Source: Brevundimonas pishanensis
GTDB taxonomy: Bacteria; Pseudomonadota; Alphaproteobacteria; Caulobacterales; Caulobacteraceae
Direction of reading: 5' to 3'
NCBI RefSeq assembly: GCF_022750635.1
Contig: NZ_JAJKBG010000002.1
Span: forward strand, 124,001 to 188,000
Length of the DNA stretch: 64,000 nt
Within the stretch, counting starts at the first letter, position 1. Each line of letters begins with the position of its first letter. A program made the translations under genes and the position numbers. Below, piece after piece: positions 8,368 to 17,734 of the stretch. The notes below the pieces were generated by a model that was not told the origin of the DNA, made no database searches, and saw only the letters and a program-made list of their open reading frames with translations.

Positions 8368-9396
8368 ATGTCCGCGTCCCCCCACATTTCGCGAAAAGAC
8401 CAGCACCTTGATGTGGTGCTGTCGGGGCGGGGGCGGCATGCGCTTGGCACGGGCTTTGACGACTGGCGCTTCGTGCACGAGGCCCTGCCGGATATCGATC
8501 ACGCCAAGATCGATCTGGGCGTCGACTTTCTCGGGAGGCGTTTGAAATCACCTTTCCTTATCAGCGCCATGACCGGAGGTCCGGCGCGCGCGGAAGCGAT
8601 TAACGCGCGGCTGGCCGAGGCAGCTCAGCAACTCGGCATCGCTTTGGCAGTAGGATCGCAGCGTTCTGCTCTGGCGGGCGAGGATACCGGACTGGATCTG
8701 GCGCTGCGGCGTCGTGCACCGGATACACCCATTCTTGCCAATATCGGCGCGGCCCAGTTGACCCGGGGTGTCGGGCGCGACGAGGCCCTGCGGCTCATGG
8801 ATATGATCGATGCCGACGCCTTGGTCGTGCATCTGAACCCGCTTCAGGAAGCCTGTCAGCCAGAAGGCGATCGGGACTGGTGGGGTGTAGCTGCCGCCTT
8901 GCATGCCCTGGTGCGTGAGTTGGGGCGTCCTGTCATCGTCAAGGAGACAGGGACGGGCATATCCGCTCTTACCGCCCAGAAGCTGGTGGCTATGGGGGTC
9001 GCGGGCATCGACGTTGCAGGCGCTGGCGGTACCAACTGGGCGCTGGTGGAAGGCGCGCGCAGCGACGATCCTGACCACGCCGGGCACGCGGTCGCGTTCG
9101 CAGACTGGGGCATCCCGACGGCCCGAGCGATTGCCGAGGCTCGCAACGCTCTACCGAGTGTCTTGTTGATCGGCTCCGGCGGCGTTCGCGACGGCGTGGA
9201 CGCCGCCAAGGCTATCCGACTGGGAGCCGATATCGTGGGCGTGGCGGCAGGCGTTTTGCCTGCGGCCACGCAATCTACCGAAGCCGTCGTCAGTCATTTC
9301 CAGACGATGACGCGACAGTTGCGAACGGCCTGTTTCTGCGTAAACGCACCCAGTCTCGCGCATTTGAAGCGGGTGCCGCTGCTACCCGCGCGCTGA
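8368..9396 (+). CDS. fni: type 2 isopentenyl-diphosphate delta-isomerase (FMN-dependent)
   Basis: 342 residues. IDI-2 converts isopentenyl diphosphate to dimethylallyl diphosphate using reduced FMN, feeding quinone and carotenoid synthesis. The TIM-barrel fingerprints are present: ISRKDQHLD at the N terminus, SAMTGG, AVGSQRSAL, LNPLQE, VKETGTGIS, DVAGAGGTNW and the FMN phosphate motif IGSGGVRDGVDAAKA. Length is typical. It begins 20 bases after the PPC-repeat gene and may be co-transcribed with it. The convergent lipoprotein gene ends 2 bases after its stop. Confidence 0.95.
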   Translation: MSASPHISRKDQHLDVVLSGRGRHALGTGFDDWRFVHEALPDIDHAKIDLGVDFLGRRLKSPFLISAMTGGPARAEAINARLAEAAQQLGIALAVGSQRSALAGEDTGLDLALRRRAPDTPILANIGAAQLTRGVGRDEALRLMDMIDADALVVHLNPLQEACQPEGDRDWWGVAAALHALVRELGRPVIVKETGTGISALTAQKLVAMGVAGIDVAGAGGTNWALVEGARSDDPDHAGHAVAFADWGIPTARAIAEARNALPSVLLIGSGGVRDGVDAAKAIRLGADIVGVAAGVLPAATQSTEAVVSHFQTMTRQLRTACFCVNAPSLAHLKRVPLLPAR

Positions 9397-9398
9397 CT

Positions 9399-9761
9399 TT
9401 AGTAATCGGCAGGAACCTTGGTCACCTTGACCTTGGGATCTGCGACCGGAGCGGTATCGCGCACTTCGATCGCAGGGCCAGTCCCCTCGGCCCAGTTCTC
9501 GTCATTCCAGGTCGTGCCGATGTCGTCAACCGGCTGCTCTACCGCGTGGGCGCGCGCCATGGTCTGCTCGTGGTCATAGCCGTTGGCCAGATCACCGACT
9601 GACAACTGACCACCAGCAGGGACGATTTCGGGCTCGCGTGGGGCGACGACGTCGACCCGCAGGCCTTCGCCACCGACATGCGGCTCTGTCTTCTCGGGCG
9701 AACAAGCACCAAGGGCGACGACTGCGGCCAATCCAAGCAGGGAAAGGGTCTGTTTGCGCAT
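9399..9761 (-). CDS. small lipoprotein, unknown function
   Basis: 120 residues with a lipoprotein signal: MRKQTLSLLGLAAVVALGAC, lipobox LGAC with the cysteine at residue 20. The mature part is short and acidic, rich in Pro/Glu/Val, with no domain I recognise; it contains WNDENWAEGTGPAIEVRD. It should be anchored in the inner or outer membrane facing the periplasm. It converges on the IPP isomerase gene, leaving 2 bases between the stops. Likely real because of the clean lipobox and codon pattern. Confidence 0.75.
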   Translation of the reverse strand: MRKQTLSLLGLAAVVALGACSPEKTEPHVGGEGLRVDVVAPREPEIVPAGGQLSVGDLANGYDHEQTMARAHAVEQPVDDIGTTWNDENWAEGTGPAIEVRDTAPVADPKVKVTKVPADY

Positions 9762-9871
9762 TTCAGGCTCACCGACGGACTAAGCAACAGATTGACCGAG
9801 CGTTTCGCTCAGGCCGAACGTCCTCTCTACACCCGTTGGGGGGATCAAAGAAGCCGGCCCATGACATTCTG

Positions 9872-10237
9872 TCAGCGCGATAGGGCTTCAAGAAGGGCGT
9901 CGCGGACTGCGACCTCGGTGAAGGGTTTTTGGATGGTGGGGTGTCCGCGCCATTGCTCGGGCAGACCGCCTTCACCGTAACCGGTCGAGAATACGAAGGG
10001 GATACCGCGCCCCTTCAGGGCCTCGGCAACAGGAAATACCAGCTCGCCCGCAACATTTACGTCCAGCAGGGCTGCGTCGATCTCGGCGGAACGGGCGGTA
10101 TCGGCACCCGCCGCCACCGTGCCCTCGGGGCCCACGACATTGCAGCCCAGATCTTCGAGAATGGTTTCCAGCAGCATGGCGACGAGCGACTCGTCTTCCA
10201 CCACCAAAATCCGGCGAGTTTCCAAATCTTCCGCCAT
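9872..10237 (-). CDS. single-domain response regulator (CheY-like receiver)
   Basis: 121 residues, only a receiver domain and no output domain. Visible landmarks: ILVVEDESLVAMLLE (acidic pair near residue 13), DAALLDVNV with the phospho-accepting Asp, FVFSTGYG (Thr/Ser switch), and IQKPFT (invariant Lys). The start is set at the ATG at 10237 (MAEDLETRR) since the longer frame adds residues unlike the family. Stand-alone receivers of this type in alphaproteobacteria act in phosphorelays, for example with HWE-type kinases in stress responses. No histidine kinase lies nearby, so the partner is unknown. Confidence 0.9.
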   Translation of the reverse strand: MAEDLETRRILVVEDESLVAMLLETILEDLGCNVVGPEGTVAAGADTARSAEIDAALLDVNVAGELVFPVAEALKGRGIPFVFSTGYGEGGLPEQWRGHPTIQKPFTEVAVRDALLEALSR

Positions 10238-10440
10238 AAAGTGCGCCCCGCTCTTAATCGAATAATGCACAGTGTAGGGACCAATGGGTGATCCGCATAC
10301 CGTGCGTAGCTACTGCCCAGCCAGCAACAATACAGCAACGTCTGATCTTGCGATGAGTGCCACAGACCCGTGAATAAAGTTCACAACGTCTGACATTTGG
10401 CACCAGCGAGGTGGATCGGACTTATGGGGGAGGGTGAAGA

Positions 10441-10515
10441 TGGTGGACGCGACAGGGATTGAACCTGTGACCCCCTCGGTGTGAACGAGGTGCTCTCCCG
10501 CTGAGCTACGCGTCC
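10441..10515 (-). tRNA. tRNA-Val (CAC anticodon)
   Basis: A 75-base cloverleaf on the minus strand. The acceptor stem pairs GGACGCG (10515-10509) with CGCGTCC (10451-10445); a discriminator A and an encoded CCA end at 10441. The anticodon stem CCTCG/CGAGG encloses the loop TTCACAC, giving CAC, which reads the GTG valine codon. The T arm contains GTTCAA-like GGTTCAATCC. It stands alone between the response regulator and the symporter gene. Confidence 0.96.
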
Positions 10516-10597
10516 ATCTTCTGGAACGGGTTCGTGCGAACCGCGTCGGGAGGCGGCGATTTAGCCCGCGAATCCCCCGACGGCAAGTCCAAACTTA

Positions 10598-11887
10598 TCA
10601 AATACCTGCGGCACGTGCCGCTTCGGCGGTTTCCGCTTCCGGATCACCGGGCAGCCATTCGACACGCCCGTTGTAGATGTCCTGATTGAGAATGCCTTCT
10701 TCCTTGGCGACAATCACAGGCACTAACATCTGGCCGGTCACATTTGTCGCGGTACGCATCATGTCCACAATGCGGTCGATGGCGACGATGTAGCCAATGC
10801 CTTCCAGCGGCAGGCCCGCAGTCGATAGCGTCAGGGTCAACATGACAATCGAGGTGCCCGGAACACCTGCCGTCCCCAGCGATCCCAGCACGGCAGTGAG
10901 GCCGATCAGGATGTACTGCGTCACCGTTAGATCGATCTGGAAATACTGGGCGATGAAGATGGCCGCGATTGCGGGATAGATGGCACCGCAACCGTCCATC
11001 TTCACATTGGCACCCAGAGGCACAGCGAACGCGGCATAGGCCTGCGGGACACCAAGGCGCTCGACCGTCTGGCGAAGCGTAATCGGCAGGGTGCCAAGCG
11101 AAGACGAGGTCGCAAAGGCGGTCTGCTGGGCGGCGAATGCGCCGCGGAAGAAGCTCGTGGCCTTAAGCCCGTGCAGCTTCAGCAGGCCGGAATAGACCAC
11201 CAGAATGTGGAATAGGCAGGCGACGTAGATGGCAAGAATGAACTTGCCCAGCGGCAGCAGGCTTTCCCAGCCATAGCCACCCACAACCGAACCGATCAGG
11301 GCAAAGACCCCGAACGGGGTCAGCTGGATAATCCAGCGTGTGATGCGGAAGATGATGGCCGCACCTTCGTCCACGGCGCGGCGTGCAATCTGGGCACGAT
11401 CACCCAATGCTACCAGCGCGGCACCGACAAAGGCCGAGAAGAAGATGATCTGCAGCACCTTCCCTTCGCTGAGCGCGGCGAAGGGATTGCGCGGTACGAT
11501 ATCAAGCAGGACCTGCAGCGGCGTCGGGATTTCACGCGCCTTTACCTCGCCAAGAGGCAGGTCCGCTAGACCCACCCCCGGATTGATGATGTGCGCCGTC
11601 GCAAAGCCCACCAGCACGGCCAAAAGCGAGGTGATAGCGAACCAAATGATGGTGCGCATGCCAAGGCGAACCGCGCCCACCCCTTCGCCCAGTTTGGCGA
11701 TGGAGCTGGCGATGGTGAACAGCACCAGCGGCGCAACGACCATCCGGATGAGGTTCAAATAGACGTCGCCGATGGGCTGGAGCACGGTCGGCGCTAGGTC
11801 GCCCAGCAGCAATCCAGCCACTACGCCAAGCGCAAGGCCAGCAAAGGTACGTTTCCAAAGGGGGATGGCAAAGAAGCGACGGATCAT
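10598..11887 (-). CDS. dicarboxylate/amino acid:cation symporter (DAACS family)
   Basis: 429 residues with about eight hydrophobic membrane segments and the re-entrant loops typical of GltP/DctA transporters. Family marks include a serine-rich loop (QQTAFATSSSLGTLP), the substrate site NVKMDGCGAIYPAIAAIFIAQ and the GTAGVPGTSIVMLTLTL hairpin. Such carriers import glutamate, aspartate or C4-dicarboxylates with H+ or Na+. NVKMDG in place of the NMDGT-type sequence is a small variation. An Ala/Glu-rich tail ends the protein. The gene stands alone; the substrate cannot be fixed from sequence. Confidence 0.93.
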   Translation of the reverse strand: MIRRFFAIPLWKRTFAGLALGVVAGLLLGDLAPTVLQPIGDVYLNLIRMVVAPLVLFTIASSIAKLGEGVGAVRLGMRTIIWFAITSLLAVLVGFATAHIINPGVGLADLPLGEVKAREIPTPLQVLLDIVPRNPFAALSEGKVLQIIFFSAFVGAALVALGDRAQIARRAVDEGAAIIFRITRWIIQLTPFGVFALIGSVVGGYGWESLLPLGKFILAIYVACLFHILVVYSGLLKLHGLKATSFFRGAFAAQQTAFATSSSLGTLPITLRQTVERLGVPQAYAAFAVPLGANVKMDGCGAIYPAIAAIFIAQYFQIDLTVTQYILIGLTAVLGSLGTAGVPGTSIVMLTLTLSTAGLPLEGIGYIVAIDRIVDMMRTATNVTGQMLVPVIVAKEEGILNQDIYNGRVEWLPGDPEAETAEAARAAGI

Positions 11888-11989
11888 AGGTTCACCTGAA
11901 GTCAGGAGGCCTATGTCTGGCTTCGCACCCCGCGCGGCAACCGGGGAGAGTGTTAGAAGTTCTAAACTTTGGGTGAGAATATCTAACGA

Positions 11990-12673
11990 TCAGGCGACGA
12001 GTTTCGCCAACGCAGCCTCGAACTCGCTGTAATGGTCTATAGTGATGTCCCCACCCATTTCTGCCAGTGGAACGTCGCTGTAGCCAAAGCTGACGAGAAT
12101 GCACGGGATGTTGGCATGCTTGGCCGCGCGGGTGTCGGTGGTGGAGTCACCGACCATGATGGCTTTCGCGGGATCGCCGCCGGCCTTGATCACAGCCTCG
12201 CGAATGTGTGCTCCGTCCGGCTTTTTCGCGGACACAACGTCGGGGCCGACGATAGCGGCAAACCGATTGCTGATGCCCAAGGTGTCCATCAGATTGGTGG
12301 ACAGGTCTGTACGCTTGTTCGTAGCGACAACCAGCGTTGCTCCGCGCAATGCCAAACGGTCCAGCACGTCGAGGCACGACGGGAAGGGCGCGGTATCAAC
12401 GGCGATATTGGCGTTGTAGTCGACGAGGAAGGCGTCAAACAGCGCCTTGCTGTTCTCTTCCTTCCAGTCGGCACCGGCCTCGGCAAAGCCGTTTTTTAGA
12501 AGAGCCAAGGCCCCGTGTCCGACCAGATGGCGCGCGGCCTCGATAGGCCGTGGCGGCAGGCCCTCCTTTTCCAGCAAACGGTTCAGCGTGCCGATCAGAT
12601 CAGGTGCTGAATCCACCAAGGTACCGTCCAGATCAAAGGCAATCGTCCAGCCTTCGAGATCGCGTTCGGTCAT
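11990..12673 (-). CDS. gph: HAD-family phosphoglycolate phosphatase
   Basis: 227 residues of a class IA haloacid dehalogenase phosphatase. Motifs in order: WTIAFDLDGTLVDSAPDLI (nucleophile Asp and acid Asp, ~residues 10-16), VVATNKR (motif II), SAKKPDG (motif III Lys), and IMVGDSTTDTRAAKHA (motif IV). Gph hydrolyses 2-phosphoglycolate, mostly arising from DNA repair. The ATG at 12673 (MTERDLEGW) with GGGAG upstream is preferred to the start at 12712. It diverges from glmU, so the 64 bases between starts hold both promoters. Another small phosphate ester substrate is possible. Confidence 0.88.
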   Translation of the reverse strand: MTERDLEGWTIAFDLDGTLVDSAPDLIGTLNRLLEKEGLPPRPIEAARHLVGHGALALLKNGFAEAGADWKEENSKALFDAFLVDYNANIAVDTAPFPSCLDVLDRLALRGATLVVATNKRTDLSTNLMDTLGISNRFAAIVGPDVVSAKKPDGAHIREAVIKAGGDPAKAIMVGDSTTDTRAAKHANIPCILVSFGYSDVPLAEMGGDITIDHYSEFEAALAKLVA

Positions 12674-12737
12674 TGGTGTCTCCCGTTCGAGCATTGGATG
12701 GTTTAGAGCCATGGGTGACTAGCCTCCGGGACGACTC

Positions 12738-14087
12738 ATGACCAGCATTTCTACACGCCGCGCCGCTATCATTCTTGCCGCAGGGCAGGGTACGCGGATG
12801 AAATCCTCGCTGCCTAAGGTGCTGCATCCGGTGGGGCACCGCGCCATGGTGGATCATGCCATTGATGCCGCCGAGGCGCTGGGCTGCGAAAAGATCGTGG
12901 TCGTGGTGGGTAACCACTCGCCGGAAGTCCGCGCCCATATCGTCAAACGTCTGGGCGAGGATGCCATTGCGGTTCAGGACCCGCCGATGGGCACCGGCCA
13001 CGCCGTGCGTGCGGCCGAAGAGGCGCTGAAAGATTTCGATGGCGAGGTCGTCATCACCTATGGCGACGTGCCGCTGCTGAAGGCCAAGGACATCGAGCAG
13101 GTGTTCGGCGGCAAGGGCGTCAGCGTGATCGGTTTCGAAGCTCGTGATCCGGGGGCTTATGGCCGTCTGGTCGTCGAGGGCGAGACACTGGTCGCCATCA
13201 CCGAGGCCAAGGAAGCCAGTGCAGAGGTTCTGGCCATCCGTTCGTGCAACTCGGGCGTCATGGCGGCTCCTGCCAAGATACTGTTCGAGCTTCTGGCCGA
13301 TGTGAAGAACGAGAACGCCAAGGGCGAATACTACCTGACCGACGTGGTCCAACTGGCCCGCAAAGGTGGTCACGACACCCGGGCCGTCTTCGCGCATGAG
13401 GACGCCGTGATGGGTGTGAACTCACAAGCCGAACTGGCGGATGCCGAGGCCCTGTTCCAGAAAGTTCAGCGTGAAACCTTCATGGCCAATGGCGTGACCA
13501 TGAGCGCGCCGGAAACCGTCCACTTTGCCTATGACACCCAGATCGCGGCTGGCGTCACCGTTGAACCGTTCGTCGTCTTCGGTCCGGGGGCGGTGGTCGA
13601 GAGCGGCGCACGCATTCGCAGCTTCTCGCACATCGAGGGTGCCAAGGTCGGTCCGAAGGCCGAGGTTGGCCCTTACGCCCGCCTTCGCCCCGGTGCTGAC
13701 CTCGGCGAGAAGGTGAAGATCGGCAACTTTGTCGAGGTGAAGAACGTGACGCTGGGCACCGGCGCCAAGGCCAACCATCTGGCCTATCTGGGCGACGGCT
13801 CGGTCGGTGCAGGGGCGAACATCGGCGCGGGAACGATCTTCTGTAACTATGACGGCTTCTTCAAACACCGCACTGAGGTGGGCGAGGGCGCTTTCGTTGG
13901 CTCGAACAGTTCGCTGGTCGCGCCGGTGACCATCGGTGACGGGGCCATGATCGGCTCTGGCTCGGTGGTGACGAAGAGTGTGGGGGCGGGGGAGCTGGCG
14001 CTGGCGCGAGCACCGCAAGTCAATAAGGCCGGTTGGGCCACGCGCTTCATGGAAATGATGCGCGCAAAAAAGGCTGCGAAAAAGTGA
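12738..14087 (+). CDS. glmU: bifunctional UDP-N-acetylglucosamine pyrophosphorylase / glucosamine-1-phosphate acetyltransferase
   Basis: 449 residues, the full two-domain enzyme that makes UDP-GlcNAc for peptidoglycan and lipid A. The N-terminal uridyltransferase carries [20 protein letters not shown] and [10 protein letters not shown]. From ~residue 250 the left-handed beta-helix acetyltransferase shows hexapeptide repeats, the conserved [39 protein letters not shown] and [15 protein letters not shown]. The Lys-rich C terminus ([10 protein letters not shown]) runs into rpiA with a 4-base overlap. Length matches the family. Confidence 0.97.
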   Translation: MTSISTRRAAIILAAGQGTRMKSSLPKVLHPVGHRAMVDHAIDAAEALGCEKIVVVVGNHSPEVRAHIVKRLGEDAIAVQDPPMGTGHAVRAAEEALKDFDGEVVITYGDVPLLKAKDIEQVFGGKGVSVIGFEARDPGAYGRLVVEGETLVAITEAKEASAEVLAIRSCNSGVMAAPAKILFELLADVKNENAKGEYYLTDVVQLARKGGHDTRAVFAHEDAVMGVNSQAELADAEALFQKVQRETFMANGVTMSAPETVHFAYDTQIAAGVTVEPFVVFGPGAVVESGARIRSFSHIEGAKVGPKAEVGPYARLRPGADLGEKVKIGNFVEVKNVTLGTGAKANHLAYLGDGSVGAGANIGAGTIFCNYDGFFKHRTEVGEGAFVGSNSSLVAPVTIGDGAMIGSGSVVTKSVGAGELALARAPQVNKAGWATRFMEMMRAKKAAKK

Positions 14088-14761
14088 GTGATATCCAGAA
14101 GAAGAACGCCGGCTATGCCGCTGCCCAATATGTAGAGCCAGGCATGAAGATGGGCCTTGGCACCGGCTCGACCGCTGCATGGTTCGTCAAGGCTCTGGCA
14201 GAGCGTAACCTGCCGAACCTGAAGTGCGTGCCGACGTCGGAAAAGACGGCTGATCTGGCGCGCGAACTGGGCCTGACCCTTTCTACTCTGGAAGATACCC
14301 CGCGACTGGACCTGACGGTTGATGGCGCGGATGAAATCGGCCCCGAACTGGCGTTGATCAAGGGCGGCGGCGCGGCTCTGCTGCGCGAGAAACTGGTGTG
14401 GGAAGCGTCCGACCGCTGCATCGTTATTGCCGACGCGGCCAAGTCTGTCGCTGAACTGGGCCAGTTCCCGCTTCCCATCGAAGTCGTCGCCTTCGGGCAC
14501 AAGACCACGGGCGCGCGTATTAACGCCGTACTGGCTGCCCACGGCCTCGGCGAGGCGACTGTGCGCCAAGCGGACCGTGGCATGGTCCGCACCGATGGCG
14601 GCAATGTCATCTATGACGCCGCGAAAGGCGTGATCCACGATCCGGTGAAACTGGCTGCTGACCTGAAAGCCATTACGGGCGTGGTCGAGCACGGTCTATT
14701 CCTCGGATTGACCGAGCTTGCAGTGATCGGCACCGACGAGGGTTTCCACACAATCGGCTGA
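14084..14761 (+). CDS. rpiA: ribose-5-phosphate isomerase A
   Basis: 225 residues. RpiA interconverts ribose-5-phosphate and ribulose-5-phosphate in the pentose phosphate pathway. The start is the GTG at 14084, overlapping the glmU stop as GTGA, so translation is coupled; an upstream in-frame codon at 14033 lies within glmU and is discarded. Key motifs: [25 protein letters not shown] (catalytic Asp), [14 protein letters not shown], and [14 protein letters not shown] at the C terminus. A strong intrinsic terminator follows 35 bases after the stop, closing the glmU-rpiA unit. Confidence 0.96.
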   Translation: MSDIQKKNAGYAAAQYVEPGMKMGLGTGSTAAWFVKALAERNLPNLKCVPTSEKTADLARELGLTLSTLEDTPRLDLTVDGADEIGPELALIKGGGAALLREKLVWEASDRCIVIADAAKSVAELGQFPLPIEVVAFGHKTTGARINAVLAAHGLGEATVRQADRGMVRTDGGNVIYDAAKGVIHDPVKLAADLKAITGVVEHGLFLGLTELAVIGTDEGFHTIG

Positions 14762-14795
14762 ACCCTTGATGGGTTCTGCCGTATGCAAGATTAAG

Positions 14796-14820
14796 GGCGA
14801 CGGTCATGCCGTCGCCTTTT
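14796..14820 (+). terminator. intrinsic terminator of glmU-rpiA
   Basis: An 8-bp perfect stem GGCGACGG/CCGTCGCC (14796-14803 with 14809-14816), 5-base loop TCATG, followed by TTTT. Placed right after rpiA, and at the 3' end of the convergent exported-protein gene too. Confidence 0.85.
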
Positions 14821-14823
14821 GTC

Positions 14824-15753
14824 TTATTCGTCAGTGGCCTCCATCAAACGGGCCTGTCGCTCGATAGAGTTCGCGATCTCATCCCTCGCGGCACCCGCTA
14901 TGCGCTGGGTGCGTTGGGCCGAGTAGAGGCCCTGCAAATAGGCCTTGTCCCAGTTCGTGAGGCCCGCGACTTCATTAGGGTGTGCCACGACGTTCAGGAT
15001 AGAGTCATAAGCCTCGGTGTCTGCTTCGGGGTTGACCTGGGCGAGGCTCAGGAATGCCAGATAGTCGGCGAGTTGGTCCGCGGTCAGGTGGGTGAGCCGG
15101 GTGGGATCAAACACAATAAAGACCGTACGGAGATAATCTGCGTCACCCGTGAGAATGCGGGATGCCGTTTGGTGGGATTTGCGCACTCCTTGCAGCGCCC
15201 GATCGATAATCGGATCGCCTGGTATGCCTGTGTCGTTGTGGATAGAGGTCACGTATGAAACGTGCCACCAGCGAACCGGAGCAGGGTTCTCGATGAACCT
15301 GTCGTAGGATCTCCGACCAGCCGTGGTCCCGCTTTCGTTTCTCATCAAAACGGGGCGCAGGTTCGTGCGCAGCCATTCATTTCCAGCGTTCGATTGGTCC
15401 GCCGCAATCATAAACACATTGGGTGTACAGCCGGGTGCACCGACCCGTAGTTCAAGGCCTCTGGCGACGTCGCCAATTCTGTCCGCGACATATTGGGATG
15501 TTGCCTGCGGCATATTCATTACGCCGACGCAAAACTGATCCCCCCGGCGCCAGCGTGCAACCTGACGGTTCGTCGAGGGCTGCGCGACGTTGGCTACGAA
15601 GCGGTCAATCAACGGGCGACGCCGTGTGCCCTGCACGGCCAAATCTTCCAGCCGGATGGGAGCCTCGGCGGCCGCTGTCGCAGGAGCCTCCTGGCCCACG
15701 CCCAAGGTCGGTGACAGCATGGCTGCTGACATTGCGATTGACGCTAGCAACAT
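14824..15753 (-). CDS. exported protein of unknown function
   Basis: 309 residues from an ATG at 15753 that gives a signal peptide (MLLASIAMSAAMLSPTLGVG, cleavage near GVG-QEA). A start at 15804 would put hydrophilic residues before the signal and is less likely. The mature protein is soluble, with RRRPLIDRFVANVAQP, a region with two cysteines (FCVGVMN and APGCTPNVFM) that may form a disulfide, FIENPAPVRWWHVSY, and a helical C-terminal half ending YLQGLYSAQRTQRI. I recognise no known domain. It lies between the rpiA terminator and gor, transcribed away from gor. Confidence 0.78.
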   Translation of the reverse strand: MLLASIAMSAAMLSPTLGVGQEAPATAAAEAPIRLEDLAVQGTRRRPLIDRFVANVAQPSTNRQVARWRRGDQFCVGVMNMPQATSQYVADRIGDVARGLELRVGAPGCTPNVFMIAADQSNAGNEWLRTNLRPVLMRNESGTTAGRRSYDRFIENPAPVRWWHVSYVTSIHNDTGIPGDPIIDRALQGVRKSHQTASRILTGDADYLRTVFIVFDPTRLTHLTADQLADYLAFLSLAQVNPEADTEAYDSILNVVAHPNEVAGLTNWDKAYLQGLYSAQRTQRIAGAARDEIANSIERQARLMEATDE

Positions 15754-15916
15754 TTGTATCGGATCCCAATCTGCCAATGGTGTGATGACACTCAGACTGC
15801 ACACAACAGTGTTATGTATAATCGGATTGTTGCAAGTCCCGATTTCGTGAGGCCCAGCACTCGCGAATGGGCGTCAGGCGCATTAAATAACGCCCGACAA
15901 CTTTGTGGAGCCTTCT

Positions 15917-17296
15917 ATGTCCAAATCCTATGACTACGACCTGTTCGTGATCGGTGCAGGTTCGGGGGGCGTGCGAGCAGCCCGCCTTACGGCCATGGGA
16001 GGCAAGAAGGTCGCTGTCGCCGAAGAGTATCGGGTCGGTGGTACCTGCGTGATCCGTGGGTGTGTGCCCAAGAAGTTCATGGTCATGGCGTCGGACATCA
16101 CCCACCAGATCGAGGTGGCCGAGGGCTTTGGCTGGACCATCGAGAAGGCCAGCTTCGACTGGCCCAAATTCCGCGACACCAAGGAAACCGAGATTGCGCG
16201 CCTGTCGGGCCTCTATAACGCCAACCTGTCCAAGGCGGGCGTCGAGGTCATCAACGGCCGTGCGGTCCTAAAGGACAAACACACTGTAGAAATCGTGGGC
16301 ACGGGCCAGACGGTCACCGCAGAGCGTATTTTGATCGCCGTTGGTGGCCGCCCGTTTGTACCGACCTTCCCGGGCTCCGACCTGACCATCACCTCGGAAG
16401 AGGCCTTCCATCTGCCGGAACTGCCCAAGCGTATCGTGGTGGTGGGCGGTGGCTACATCGCTGTGGAGTTCGCAGGCATCTTTGCGGGCTTGGGCGTGGA
16501 GACCACGCTTGTTTATCGTGGTCCGGGCATCCTTCGCGGGTTCGATGACGACGTCAGCGCCCATCTGACGCGTGAAATCGAGCGTCACGGCATCAAGGTC
16601 GTCCTGAGCGCCGAGCACACGGCGATCGAGAAAACCGAAACCGGTCTCCTCAATCGCCTCAGCAACGGCATGGAGTTGGAAACCGATGTGGTGATGTTCG
16701 CCACCGGTCGAGTGCCCTATGTGAAGGATCTGGGCCTGGAAAACGCTGGCGTGGCGTTGAACGACAAGGGCGCGATCAAGGTCGACGAATATTCGCAAAC
16801 GACGGCGGACAACATCTGGGCCGTGGGCGATGTGACCGATCGCGTGAACCTGACGCCGGTTGCCATCCGCGAAGCCGTGGCCTTCCACGAGACGGTGTAC
16901 AAGAATAACCCGCAGACCGTGGATCACACCAATATCGCGACGGCTGTCTTCAGCCAGCCGCCGGTCGGCACTGTTGGACTGACCGAGGCCGAGGCACGCA
17001 AAGTCTGCCCGGGCGAGGTCGATATCTACGTCGCCAACTTCCGTCCGATGAAATACGCCTTCTATGGCGCAGAGCATCGCATGCTGATGAAGCTGGTGGT
17101 GGATGCCACCACCCAGAAGGTGGTAGGCTGTCACATTGTGGGTGACGATGCGCCGGAAATGATCCAGCTGGCCGGTATCGCGGTGAAAGCGGGCCTTACC
17201 AAGCAACAGTGGGACGAGACCTGCGCCGTTCACCCGACGGCGGCAGAAGAGCTTGTGCTGTTGAAGGAAAAGCGCGTCGTCGAGCAGCTGCCCTAA
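15917..17296 (+). CDS. gor: glutathione-disulfide reductase
   Basis: 459 residues of a class I flavin disulfide reductase that regenerates GSH using NADPH. Motifs: FAD-binding VIGAGSGGVRAAR, redox disulfide GGTCVIRGCVPKKFM, NAD(P)-binding VVVGGGYIAVEFAG, second FAD motif NIWAVGDVTDR, and the C-terminal HPTAAEELV supplying the catalytic histidine. The VIRGCVPKK variant is typical of glutathione reductases. The ATG at 15917, 6 bases after GTGGAG, is used. Its TAA overlaps the stop of the convergent DnaJ-domain gene. Confidence 0.94.
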   Translation: MSKSYDYDLFVIGAGSGGVRAARLTAMGGKKVAVAEEYRVGGTCVIRGCVPKKFMVMASDITHQIEVAEGFGWTIEKASFDWPKFRDTKETEIARLSGLYNANLSKAGVEVINGRAVLKDKHTVEIVGTGQTVTAERILIAVGGRPFVPTFPGSDLTITSEEAFHLPELPKRIVVVGGGYIAVEFAGIFAGLGVETTLVYRGPGILRGFDDDVSAHLTREIERHGIKVVLSAEHTAIEKTETGLLNRLSNGMELETDVVMFATGRVPYVKDLGLENAGVALNDKGAIKVDEYSQTTADNIWAVGDVTDRVNLTPVAIREAVAFHETVYKNNPQTVDHTNIATAVFSQPPVGTVGLTEAEARKVCPGEVDIYVANFRPMKYAFYGAEHRMLMKLVVDATTQKVVGCHIVGDDAPEMIQLAGIAVKAGLTKQQWDETCAVHPTAAEELVLLKEKRVVEQLP

Positions 17297-17727
17297 TCGA
17301 GCAGGCGATCGCGGGCCGCGTTAACACGCGCGGCCAATCCCTCGGACCCACCCTGATCGGGGTGGGTTCTTGCCATGAGGCGCTTCCAGGCGGCTTGGAT
17401 GTCCTGTGGGCTCGCGTCCGGACCGACACCCAAGATGGCGCGGGCTTCGCTCTTGCTCATCCGGGATGACGGGTTCGGATTTGAGGGTCGGGGCGGGGCC
17501 GTCCTGATCCGCGACTGGACCACCAGATAACCGCCGGCCAGAGCCAGCGCCGCTGCAACCCAGTATGAGTTGCGCGCAACGCTAAGGACGGCACCTGCAA
17601 AGCAGACGCCGCCCAATAGGGTTGCCGATATCCGCCAATGACCGCGACGGGCTTTTTCAGTCTGCTTGCCTAGCCGGACAAGAACCCACAGCGCCACGGC
17701 CGCTAGGCCCAGCCCGATTAAAAGCAT
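17293..17727 (-). CDS. membrane-anchored J-domain (DnaJ) protein
   Basis: 144 residues. Two hydrophobic segments (residues ~1-17 and ~35-68, the latter two helices close together) precede a linker rich in Pro/Asn and a C-terminal J domain from ~90 (SEARAILGVGPDASPQDIQA, then LMARTHPDQGGSEG). The HPD tripeptide that stimulates Hsp70 ATPase is intact. The layout resembles TIM14/DjlA-like anchored co-chaperones in alphaproteobacteria, placing DnaK activity at the inner membrane. It starts 7 bases after the mipZ stop, so the two are probably co-transcribed; its own stop overlaps that of gor. Confidence 0.88.
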   Translation of the reverse strand: MLLIGLGLAAVALWVLVRLGKQTEKARRGHWRISATLLGGVCFAGAVLSVARNSYWVAAALALAGGYLVVQSRIRTAPPRPSNPNPSSRMSKSEARAILGVGPDASPQDIQAAWKRLMARTHPDQGGSEGLAARVNAARDRLLD

Positions 17728-17734
17728 ACCGCGT